This document shows, one piece after another, positions 1-6,327 of a stretch of 9,369 nt of DNA (positions are counted from its first letter, which is position 1; every line of letters begins with the position of its first letter). A program made the translations under genes and the position numbers. The stretch is from UBA11136 sp964482135 (GTDB lineage: Bacteria; Pseudomonadota; Alphaproteobacteria; UBA11136), in assembly GCA_964482135.1 (NCBI GenBank), contig CAYZWF010000056.1, positions 1-9,369 of the forward strand, given 5' to 3'. The notes under the pieces are model-generated. The model saw only the letters and a program-made list of their open reading frames with translations, was not told the DNA's origin and made no database searches.

Positions 1-563
1 TTCAAAGGATGGGTGGAAATGGCGTTGGCTTTGCCGAAGGTGCCGCCGTGACGGCCGTGGTAATAGGCGCCCATGGTCTGGGCCGAATCTTCCACCACTA
101 CCAGATTATGCCGCTCGGCGATGTCGAGGATGGCGTTCATATCGGCGATACGCCCGGTCCAGTGCACCGGCATGATGGCCTTGGTGTTGGGGGTGATGGC
201 GGCCTCGATGGCCGCCGGGTCGATGTTCTGGTCTTCCCGCACATCGGCGAAAACCGGCGTCGCCCCCACATGGACGATGGAGCCGATGGTGGCGACGAAG
301 GAAATGGGCGTGGTGATGACCTCGTCGCCGCGGCCGATGCCCAGCGCCATCAGCGCCATCATCAGCGCGTCGGTGCCCGAATTGAGGCCCACGCAATGCT
401 TGATACCCACGAAGCCGGCCACCTTTTCCTCGAACGCCCCGAGCTCCGGCGTCATCACCAGATGGCCGCTTTCCAATACCCTTTCCACGCAGGAAAGCAG
501 CTCCTCCTTTTCCTCCTGGTAGCGCTGCTGGAGGTCGATAAAGGGGACTTTCAGTTCACTCAT
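1..563 (-). CDS. DegT/DnrJ/EryC1/StrS-family sugar aminotransferase (second of pair; 3' end outside window)
   Basis: The first 187 codons of a second PLP-dependent sugar aminotransferase, read directly from the minus strand. It starts MSELKVPFIDLQQRYQEEKE, the common family N-terminus, and shows NSGTDAL (61-67), GDEVIT (79-84), KAIMPVHWTGRIADM (128-142) and VVVEDSAQTMGA (155-166) with the PLP-contacting Asp. The window ends at STHPL plus two bases AA, exactly where the Schiff-base Lys is expected, so its presence is likely but unseen; the C-terminal half (about 190 residues in the family) is missing. ATG 563 overlaps the previous TAA by one base, and GAGAG six bases before the start is a fair ribosome site. 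Close paralogue of the preceding gene, yet different at several substrate-region positions (W135 for L, and an N-terminus four residues longer). Two aminotransferases suggest a diamino sugar or two different amino sugars. Confidence 0.95.
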   Translation of the reverse strand, partial: MSELKVPFIDLQQRYQEEKEELLSCVERVLESGHLVMTPELGAFEEKVAGFVGIKHCVGLNSGTDALMMALMALGIGRGDEVITTPISFVATIGSIVHVGATPVFADVREDQNIDPAAIEAAITPNTKAIMPVHWTGRIADMNAILDIAERHNLVVVEDSAQTMGAYYHGRHGGTFGKANAISTHPL

Positions 564-1669
564 TAATTTCTCTCGGCATAAAAATCGCGCACGGTCTCGA
601 TCACGTAATCCATTTCTTCCCCGGACAAATGCTGGTCCACGGGGAAGGAGATCATGGTTTCCACATGGCGGTCGGTGACGGGAAAATCACCTTGTCTGTG
701 ACCAAGAAATTTCAGCGCGTCCTGAAGATAAAGCGCGATGGGATAATGAATCTTGGCGCTGACGCCGCGCGCGATACAGTATTCCATCAGGGCGTCGCGG
801 TCCTCGGCGAACAGGATATAGAGCAGATAGACGCCGCTGATCTTGTCGTTGCGCGGCGGCACGCGGACACCGGGGATATCGCGGAAGGCGGCGTCGTAAT
901 AGGCGGCGTTGGCGTTCTTGCCCTCGGCGATATCATGGGCGCGCTTGATAATCCACTTGCCGACGATGGCCTGCAGGGGATCGAGCCGGGTGTTGTAGCC
1001 GAAGATTTCCATTTCGTCGCGGTTACGCAGGCCATGATTACGTAACAGCCGCAGCGTGCGGTTCATGTCATCGTCATTGGTCACCACCACGCCGCCGTCG
1101 CCCCATACATGGATAATTTTTAAAGGATGCAGGGAAAAGCCCGCGGCCGCCCCCCATGTTCCCGCCTGACGCCCGTCGCGGGTCGCCATCAAACTCTGAC
1201 AGGCGTCCTCCACCACCGCCAGGCCGTGTTTTTCCGCAATTTCCATAACGGCGTCCATGTCGGCCACATCTCCCGTCAGATGCACCGGCATGATGGCCTT
1301 GGTATTGGCGGTGATGGCGGCCTCGATGCCGTCCACGTCGATCTGGAAACTGTCGGTGCAATCCACGAAGGCCGGCCTCGCCCCCACCTCGTTGATGGCC
1401 CCCACGGTGGCGTAAAAGGTATTGGCGCAGGTGATGACTTCGTCGCCGGGTCCGATGCCCAGCGCCTTCAAGGGCAGCTTCAGGGCGTCGGTGCCCGAGC
1501 CCACGCCGATGGCGTGCTTCATGCCGGTCAATTCGGCGAACATCTCCTCGAACTCTTCCAGCGCCGGGCCCATGGTATAGGCGCCGCTGGCCACCAGCTC
1601 GCGCAACTCATCGAAAATCTCGTCACAGTCGGCAAACTGCTGCGGCAGGGGTGAATATCTGACTTCCAT
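563..1669 (-). CDS. DegT/DnrJ/EryC1/StrS-family sugar aminotransferase (first of a tandem pair)
   Basis: 368 aa, full length for this PLP-dependent family, which usually transfers an amino group from glutamate to a keto-sugar nucleotide. Seen: GSGTDAL (57-63, phosphate binding), GDEVIT (75-80), KAIMPVHLTG (124-133), VVEDACQS (152-159) with the Asp that contacts the PLP nitrogen, and FSLHPLKIIHVWGDGG (178-193) with the Schiff-base Lys184. FGYNTRLDPLQA and the C-terminal HYPIALYLQDALK are also usual. A trailing tail HLSGEEMDYVI resembles family ends. Start ATG 1669, 17 bases after the beta-subunit stop, opens with MEVRYSPLPQQF, a normal family N-terminus; no clear ribosome site is visible, and the open frame upstream to 1924 overlaps the beta gene. 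The stop overlaps the next ATG (TAATG). About 55 % identical (hand count, 154 gap-free positions) to the next gene. The position aminated is not predictable; a family minority are dehydratases, but those lack this Lys. Confidence 0.95.
   Translation of the reverse strand: MEVRYSPLPQQFADCDEIFDELRELVASGAYTMGPALEEFEEMFAELTGMKHAIGVGSGTDALKLPLKALGIGPGDEVITCANTFYATVGAINEVGARPAFVDCTDSFQIDVDGIEAAITANTKAIMPVHLTGDVADMDAVMEIAEKHGLAVVEDACQSLMATRDGRQAGTWGAAAGFSLHPLKIIHVWGDGGVVVTNDDDMNRTLRLLRNHGLRNRDEMEIFGYNTRLDPLQAIVGKWIIKRAHDIAEGKNANAAYYDAAFRDIPGVRVPPRNDKISGVYLLYILFAEDRDALMEYCIARGVSAKIHYPIALYLQDALKFLGHRQGDFPVTDRHVETMISFPVDQHLSGEEMDYVIETVRDFYAERN
570..574 (-). promoter_or_regulatory. Ribosome binding site of the second aminotransferase
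   Basis: GAGAG on the minus strand, within the last codons of the first aminotransferase, is six bases before ATG 563. With the TAATG overlap it suggests re-initiation of ribosomes from the upstream gene. Confidence 0.4.
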
Positions 1670-1686
1670 CAAGAAAAACCGGGGGG

Positions 1687-2769
1687 CTAGAACGGCCCCT
1701 GAAAGGTGGGGTTGGGCACGTCGAGAGGCAGATCGCCGCGATGCTCGGCCATGTCCGCCCGCGCCGCTTCCAGTTGCTTGGCTTGCGCGCCCACCATCTC
1801 GCCCACACAATCGATCAAGGCTTCGGGCGTGGGGTAATAATCGGCGATGAGGCTGCGGCTGCTCGGCGTGGGATGATCGGCCAGCCCCAGACGCCGCGGC
1901 GGCGCCTTCAAGTCGCCAAAACATTCCTCGGCCACCGTGGCGACGATCTCGCTGCCCATGCCACAGGTAATCCAGCCGGTATCGATGGTCACCAGCCGCC
2001 CGGTCTTGGCCACCGATTTTATCACCGGGGCGAGATTGAGCGGACGCAGCACGCGCAGATCAATGACCTCCGCCGAGATGCCCACTTTTTCCAAAGCCTC
2101 CGCCGTAGCCAGCGCCTCGAGAACGGCATAGCTGGTGGCGACAATGGTCACATCGCTGCCTTCGCGGCGCACCCGTGGCCCGTCCAGCGGCTCCACGTAA
2201 TGACCTTCGGGCACCGGCCCCTTGGCGAAATGAATCCAGCGATGCTCGATACAGATCACCGGGCTGTCATCCTCGATGGCGGCGATCAACATACCCTTCG
2301 AATCAGGGGCCAGGGCCGGCATAATTACCTTCAGCCCCGGGAAATGAGCGAACACCGATTCCAGACTCTGGGCATGGTGGGGGCCCTGCCCCCAGCCCCG
2401 GCCCACCACCAGCCGGATGACGATGGGCGCCTTGTGGCGGCCGTTGGTGGCGTAATGGATCTTGGCGGCATTGTCGAAAATCTGTTCCAGAGCCAACAGC
2501 ACGAACTCCACCCGCTGCAGGCTCATCACCGGACGCTGGCCCATCATGGCGGCGCCGATGGCGATCCCCGTCATGGCGTTCTCGGCCACCGGCATTTCCA
2601 GCATGCGCTCGGGGCCGAATTTCTCCATCAGGCCGTTGGTGGTGCCGAAGAAATTACCGTGATCGGCAATGCCTTCGCCCATCATGAATACGTCCGGGTC
2701 TCTTTCCATACTCTCGAAAAGGGCCTCGCGCGCGGCTTCGGCGCCGTTGAGGGAACGTGTCTCAGGCAT
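1687..2769 (-). CDS. ThDP-dependent E1 2-oxoacid dehydrogenase-like beta subunit
   Basis: 360 aa, beta half of the E1-type enzyme encoded with the alpha subunit just upstream; the family forms alpha2beta2 tetramers with ThDP at the interface. The segment MPVAENAMTGIAIGAAMMG (59-77) carries the Glu (Glu63) that activates the cofactor. GRGWGQGPHHAQSLESVFAH (123-142) supplies the active-site His region, and PGLKVIMPALAPDSKGML (144-161) and VIDLRVLRPL (235-244) are standard. The usual family end, around DYYPTPEALID (310-320), is followed by roughly 40 more residues, rich in Ala/Glu and ending DVPNPTFQGPF. Two in-frame ATGs compete: 2775 has its purine-rich GGGGGA only two bases away, 2769 has it at eight, so 2769 is chosen. 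The start overlaps the alpha stop by 8 bases, pointing to coupled synthesis at equal amounts. No E2 or E3 is encoded nearby. Confidence 0.94.
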   Translation of the reverse strand: MPETRSLNGAEAAREALFESMERDPDVFMMGEGIADHGNFFGTTNGLMEKFGPERMLEMPVAENAMTGIAIGAAMMGQRPVMSLQRVEFVLLALEQIFDNAAKIHYATNGRHKAPIVIRLVVGRGWGQGPHHAQSLESVFAHFPGLKVIMPALAPDSKGMLIAAIEDDSPVICIEHRWIHFAKGPVPEGHYVEPLDGPRVRREGSDVTIVATSYAVLEALATAEALEKVGISAEVIDLRVLRPLNLAPVIKSVAKTGRLVTIDTGWITCGMGSEIVATVAEECFGDLKAPPRRLGLADHPTPSSRSLIADYYPTPEALIDCVGEMVGAQAKQLEAARADMAEHRGDLPLDVPNPTFQGPF

Positions 2770-3745
2770 AGACATGGTCCCCCGCGGTTTCCGGTTCCGG
2801 GAAGGGGGCGTTGCGGGCGAACTCGAAGGCGTCGCTGATCTCTTTGCCCAGTTCCGCCCGCAGGGCCTCCTCGTGCGAATCATCGAGCAGCCCCGCTTCG
2901 CGCAGCTGTGTGCCCAGCCGCGCCAGGGGACAGTCGGCGCGCAGAACCTCGAACTCCTGTTCCGTCATCTGGCCCATTTCATAATCGTAGCGAGCGCCGC
3001 AATGCTCGCGCCAGCGCCGGGTATTGCACATGAGGAAGCTCGGGCCCCCGCCGCTCCGCGCCTTCCCCACCGCACCGCTCGCGGCCTCGAACACGGCGAT
3101 CGCGTCGTTGCCGTCCAGTTCCTGCACGGCGATGGTATGGGCCTTGGCGATGTCGGTCATGGGACGGTCGGGCTGGCGCACCTCCAGCGAGGTATAAAAA
3201 GACAGATCGTTATTCTCGCAGACGAAGATCACCGGCAGAGAATGAAGCGCGGCGAAATTGGCGCTCTCGTGGAACACGCCCTCTTCCATCACGGCGTCGC
3301 CGAGAAAGACCATGACCACCGTATTCTCACCTTTCCTCTTGGCGGCATAGGCCACGCCCACGCCCAGCGGCACCGAGGTGCCGACGATGGGCAGACAGGC
3401 CAGAACCCCCGCCTCGTCGTCGAGAAGATGCATGGAGCCGCCGCGTCCGCCCACGCATCCCGGCGCGCGGCCGTAAATTTCACAGAGCATGGCCTTGAGG
3501 CTTCCTTGTTTGGCGAGGTAATGGCCGTGGCTGCGATGGGTGCTGACGATCTTGTCTTCCTTACGCAAGGCCAGACAGGCGCCCACCGCTATTCCTTCCT
3601 GGCCGTCGGACAAATGAACCGGACAACGCATTTCCTGTTCGCCATAGTGTTCGGCGATGGCTTCCTCCACCAGCCGGATACGCAGCATTTCCCGATAGAG
3701 GCCGAGCCGCGTTTCGTCTTCGATTTGTGTCACGTGTTTTTCCAT
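2762..3745 (-). CDS. ThDP-dependent E1 2-oxoacid dehydrogenase-like alpha subunit
   Basis: 327 aa, alpha half of a thiamine-diphosphate enzyme of the pyruvate/acetoin dehydrogenase E1 family, expected to decarboxylate a 2-oxo acid together with the beta subunit encoded next. Visible family marks are VSTHRSHGHYLAKQGS (67-82), GRGGSMHL (100-107), VPLGVGVAYA (125-134) and the ThDP/Mg motif beginning GDA (149-151), running through EEGVFHESANFAAL and ending ENN (177-179). In place of the RYxGHSxSDP loop of housekeeping pyruvate dehydrogenase it has TRRWREHCGARYDYE (242-256), so the substrate or partner may differ. No E2 lipoyl-transferase or E3 gene is present; neighbours are all sugar enzymes. 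I infer a role in sugar modification, perhaps addition of a two-carbon unit. Start ATG 3745 follows the upstream TGA by 7 bases; the frame extending to 3874 is overlap with the SDR gene. Its end overlaps the beta gene by 8 bases. Confidence 0.94.
   Translation of the reverse strand: MEKHVTQIEDETRLGLYREMLRIRLVEEAIAEHYGEQEMRCPVHLSDGQEGIAVGACLALRKEDKIVSTHRSHGHYLAKQGSLKAMLCEIYGRAPGCVGGRGGSMHLLDDEAGVLACLPIVGTSVPLGVGVAYAAKRKGENTVVMVFLGDAVMEEGVFHESANFAALHSLPVIFVCENNDLSFYTSLEVRQPDRPMTDIAKAHTIAVQELDGNDAIAVFEAASGAVGKARSGGGPSFLMCNTRRWREHCGARYDYEMGQMTEQEFEVLRADCPLARLGTQLREAGLLDDSHEEALRAELGKEISDAFEFARNAPFPEPETAGDHVYA
2778..2783 (-). promoter_or_regulatory. Ribosome binding site of the E1 beta gene
   Basis: GGGGGA on the minus strand, inside the end of the alpha gene, lies eight bases before ATG 2769 and only two before ATG 2775. 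The spacing decides for the shorter start and allows independent or coupled initiation of the beta subunit. Confidence 0.5.
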
Positions 3746-3752
3746 GTTCCGT

Positions 3753-4745
3753 TCAGGCCCGCCAGTCGTAATCGGCGGTGTAATCCTTGAGGAAATCGAG
3801 ATAGGTGCGGCCCCACTCCACCATCCCGGCGATCCCCTCCTCGAGGCCGATCTCCATCTTCCATCCGGTGTCACGGGTGATGGCGCTGCTGTCGAGCCAG
3901 TACTGGGAATCCTGGCCGAGACGGTCGGGCGCTTCCTCGGCCACGTCCTCCAGGGTCTTGTCCATGGCCTGCGCCGTCTTGATCACCAGATCGCGGATCG
4001 AGGTGGGTTCGGGCGGCCCCACGTTATATGTGGTGCCCAGGGGCGCCTTCTCGATCACCAAATGCAGGGCATGGGCAAGATCGCGGGCGTGAAGGTAAGA
4101 CTTGCGCGCCTTGCCGCCGCCCTGCAGCGGTAGCTTGCGCCCGGTGAGTCCGAACACAACGGTTTTGGGGATAATGCGATAGAGAAGCTGGCCCGGCGCA
4201 TAGGCGTTGGAGGGGCGGACGATGTTCATGGGAAACTTGAGCACATTAAACAGCGAATCCAGATGCATGTCGGCCGCAGCCTTGGACACCGCATAGGGAG
4301 TGGTAGGTTTCAGCGGATCGTCCTCGCGCGAGGCGCGGTCGGTGGAGCCGTAAATCTCCGAGGTGCCGATCTGGATGAAGCGCTCCAGATAGTCACGCGC
4401 CATCAGGTCTTCGCACAGCCGCGCCACCGCCGTCACGTTGCTGTCGTAATAGCGCGCCGAATGCTTGAAGGAGAGCGCCGGCTCGGCGATGGCGGCGTAG
4501 TTGATGATGATGTCGGGCTTCTCCGCGTCCAGCAATTCCATCATGCGGTCATGCTCGAACACCATATGAATCTGGTGATAGCTGTAGCGGTCGTCGTCCT
4601 TGCCCAGATTGAGCGTGAAGGGTTCCGGCTTCTCCGGGTTGCGGCCGATACAGATAACCTTCCTGGGCTCGGCATTGGCCAGAAGATAAAGCGCGGTGTG
4701 GATGCCGAACACGCCGTTGCCGCCGATAATCGCGTAGGTTTTCAT
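3753..4745 (-). CDS. Extended SDR, nucleotide-sugar 4,6-dehydratase-like
   Basis: 330 aa extended SDR, predicted to bind NAD(P) and convert an NDP-hexose to its 4-keto-6-deoxy form or a related 4-keto product. The NAD motif is GGNGVFG (8-14); NYAAIAEPALSF (82-93) follows; the active site reads GTSEIYGS (127-134) and Y151-x-x-x-K155 in PYAVSKAAAD is intact. VRPSNAYAPGQ (177-187) and the conserved late segment DRLGQDSQYWLDSSAI (274-289) complete a normal family profile. T-S-E is as in GDP-mannose 4,6-dehydratase, whereas RmlB (dTDP-glucose) usually has T-D-E; the ArnA decarboxylase domain also has T-S-E, so UDP-uronate decarboxylation is an alternative. Start ATG 4745 directly precedes the Rossmann strand; 33 bases separate it from the methyltransferase stop and only a weak ribosome site is visible. 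It stands next to the E1 pair and two aminotransferases, both of which could use a 4-keto sugar. Confidence 0.93.
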   Translation of the reverse strand: MKTYAIIGGNGVFGIHTALYLLANAEPRKVICIGRNPEKPEPFTLNLGKDDDRYSYHQIHMVFEHDRMMELLDAEKPDIIINYAAIAEPALSFKHSARYYDSNVTAVARLCEDLMARDYLERFIQIGTSEIYGSTDRASREDDPLKPTTPYAVSKAAADMHLDSLFNVLKFPMNIVRPSNAYAPGQLLYRIIPKTVVFGLTGRKLPLQGGGKARKSYLHARDLAHALHLVIEKAPLGTTYNVGPPEPTSIRDLVIKTAQAMDKTLEDVAEEAPDRLGQDSQYWLDSSAITRDTGWKMEIGLEEGIAGMVEWGRTYLDFLKDYTADYDWRA

Positions 4746-4778
4746 GGGATGCCTATTGCCTCAAAAAATGTCCGAAAG

Positions 4779-5432
4779 TTATTCGGTGATGGTCCAGTAA
4801 TAATCGCCGTCATAACCGGCTTCCGCGAACAGCGCCCGCCAACCCTCGGGGTCATGGGTGGTGATCGCAGTTAAGACCCAGTCTTCCATATTCTGTTTTT
4901 CCTGGGGCGTGCGGTAGGAATCGATCTGTACGTAATTGTTGCGGGGCGAGACCCGTTTCATTTCCCGCAACGCCCGCACACATCCCTCATGATCCAGATT
5001 GTGGACGGTGTTGATGGAGATGGCGGCGTCGAAACTGTTGTCGGGAAAGGGCAGCCGGTCGCACGACCCCACATGAAGGCGCCCCACCACTTCCGGCTCG
5101 CAATGGGTCACGGCATAATCGGAAATGTCGAGACCGAAGACCTCCAGCCCCGGACAGACGCCCATCAGGTCTTTTACCAGGAATCCCTTGGCGCAGCCGA
5201 TATCCAGCACCCGGTCGCCGGGCTTGAGGTTCCAGTGCTCCACCAAGTCCTTGGCGATGGGCACCCAGCGTCCGTCATAGCGATAGCCGCCATAGCCCTG
5301 GTCGCGCTCGCCGTCGAAGAAGGCCTCGCCGAACTGTCTGGCGATGGCGCGGTTTTCCTCCTGTACTTCATGGCGATGGGTGATATTGCGCTTCGCCTTG
5401 GGATAGCTACTCAGCAGGTTAAGTTCGGCCAT
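4779..5432 (-). CDS. Class I SAM-dependent methyltransferase
   Basis: 217 aa, predicted to transfer a methyl group from S-adenosylmethionine, most likely to a hydroxyl, amine or carbon of the sugar made by this cluster. Motif I is VLDIGCAKGFL (75-85); the acidic residue closing strand 2 is in FGLDIS (Asp102); the post-II/III region reads LPFPDNSFDAAISINTVHNL (127-146). N-terminal of the fold is the conspicuous GYGGYRYDGRW (46-56), and the C-terminus GDYYWTI also looks like a conserved family mark. I recall similar small proteins from surface-polysaccharide clusters, with no proven substrate known to me. No membrane segment or second domain is visible. Start ATG 5432 overlaps the preceding TAA by one base (TAATG), implying coupled translation. 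A 33-base gap follows before the next gene. O-, N- or C-methylation cannot be told apart from the sequence. Confidence 0.93.
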   Translation of the reverse strand: MAELNLLSSYPKAKRNITHRHEVQEENRAIARQFGEAFFDGERDQGYGGYRYDGRWVPIAKDLVEHWNLKPGDRVLDIGCAKGFLVKDLMGVCPGLEVFGLDISDYAVTHCEPEVVGRLHVGSCDRLPFPDNSFDAAISINTVHNLDHEGCVRALREMKRVSPRNNYVQIDSYRTPQEKQNMEDWVLTAITTHDPEGWRALFAEAGYDGDYYWTITE

Positions 5433-6322
5433 TACGCACCCGCCATCATTTGCAAATGAACCCGGGCGATGCCCTCGGCGGGCAGGGTATAACGGAACTC
5501 GGGAAACGCTACGCCAGTGGCGGACACGTCGAAGGGGCGATAGCCCTTATGGGGCATGGGCCCCTTGCGCGGCGAGCCCTTGATGGCCACGGGGATATCG
5601 AATTGGGCCACCACCATCTCCGCCATGTCCTTGAACGAAACCACCTCGCCGGTGGCCACCGTCAGAATTCCTTTGCCCCTGTGCTTCACCACCAGAGCGA
5701 TAATCTCGGCCACATCGCCGATCAGCACATGATCGCGCCGTTCCTCGCCCTCGCCGAAGAGGGTGATGTCCTCGCCCTTCGCCGCCAGGCGGCGGAAACT
5801 GTTGGGGCCATAGCCGTTATGGGGATCGTCGAGGCCGTAGAGCAGGCTCGGCCTCAGGATGGCCAGCGGCGTCTCGCCCACAACCGATTTTAACATCAGC
5901 TCGCGCGCCACATGCATGATGCCGTGCAGATTGTCCGGGGCCGTCACCGAGTCCTCGCTCAAGGGTCCGTCGCTGTCGCTGTAGACGGCATCGGAACTGA
6001 TATAGATCACATGGGCCACCGGCACTTTTTCCAGCGCCTTACAGACCGCGTTCATCATGGCGATGTTATCGGTCAGCATGGCCGCGTTCTTACAAGGAGC
6101 GATTGCCGAGACCACAATCAGGCAATCCTCGGGTTTTAACAAACCGGCCAATTTCTCCGCCGCGCCATCCGCCAACAGATCAACATCACCCCGGGTCAGG
6201 CGCAGCACAGGCGTGCCGTCGGCCTCCAGCCTTGCCGCCGCCTGGCCGCCGACGAATCCACCGGCGCCCAGGACGACCACGCGGGATGGCACAGCCGGTG
6301 TGGGATTGAGATGTTCCAGCAT
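5432..6322 (-). CDS. Atypical NAD-dependent epimerase/dehydratase-type SDR (HxxxH in place of YxxxK)
   Basis: 296 aa extended short-chain dehydrogenase/reductase, presumably acting on a nucleotide sugar. The nucleotide-binding motif GAGGFVGG is at 19-26, the structural Ser segment VIYISSDAVYSD at 105-116, ILRPSLLYG at 155-163, and an RDHVLIGDVAEII stretch at 196-208 typical of the substrate-binding half. Where the catalytic Tyr-x-x-x-Lys should lie the protein has NLHGIMHVARE (131-141), so both residues are His (133 and 137); I read this codon by codon from the DNA. The fold is clear but the chemistry is not: it may use another base, or have a non-classical role. Start ATG 6322 lies 5 bases after the upstream stop, with TAAGGATC just before it; the frame upstream to 6511 belongs to the overlap with the dehydrogenase gene. 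Its TAA shares an A with the next ATG (TAATG). Confidence 0.93.
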   Translation of the reverse strand: MLEHLNPTPAVPSRVVVLGAGGFVGGQAAARLEADGTPVLRLTRGDVDLLADGAAEKLAGLLKPEDCLIVVSAIAPCKNAAMLTDNIAMMNAVCKALEKVPVAHVIYISSDAVYSDSDGPLSEDSVTAPDNLHGIMHVARELMLKSVVGETPLAILRPSLLYGLDDPHNGYGPNSFRRLAAKGEDITLFGEGEERRDHVLIGDVAEIIALVVKHRGKGILTVATGEVVSFKDMAEMVVAQFDIPVAIKGSPRKGPMPHKGYRPFDVSATGVAFPEFRYTLPAEGIARVHLQMMAGA

Positions 6323-6327
6323 GATCC

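Noticed and set aside
1670..1924. Longer N-terminus for the first aminotransferase (to 1924)
   Set aside because: The extra 85 residues are Arg/Ser/Ala-rich out-of-frame readings of the E1 beta gene; family alignment begins at MEVRYSPLPQQF.
1687..3745. Housekeeping pyruvate dehydrogenase operon
   Set aside because: No E2, E3 or lipoyl domain is nearby, the alpha subunit lacks the usual RYxGHSxSDP loop, and all neighbours are sugar enzymes.
1741..3790. Long open frames on the plus strand (1741-2838 and 2669-3790), antisense to the E1 genes
   Set aside because: They are His/Arg-rich with no family motifs and mirror highly conserved minus-strand genes; GC-rich third positions commonly create such shadows.
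4746..4778. Possible internal promoter or terminator in the 33-base gap between the methyltransferase and the dehydratase-like gene
   Set aside because: No -35/-10 pair, no stem-loop with T-run; the T-run alone, without a stem, is not enough.
5446..5459. Perfect 14-base palindrome TCATTTGCAAATGA at the end of the SDR gene
   Set aside because: It lies in coding sequence, and about one such palindrome is expected by chance in two windows of this size; no second copy was seen.
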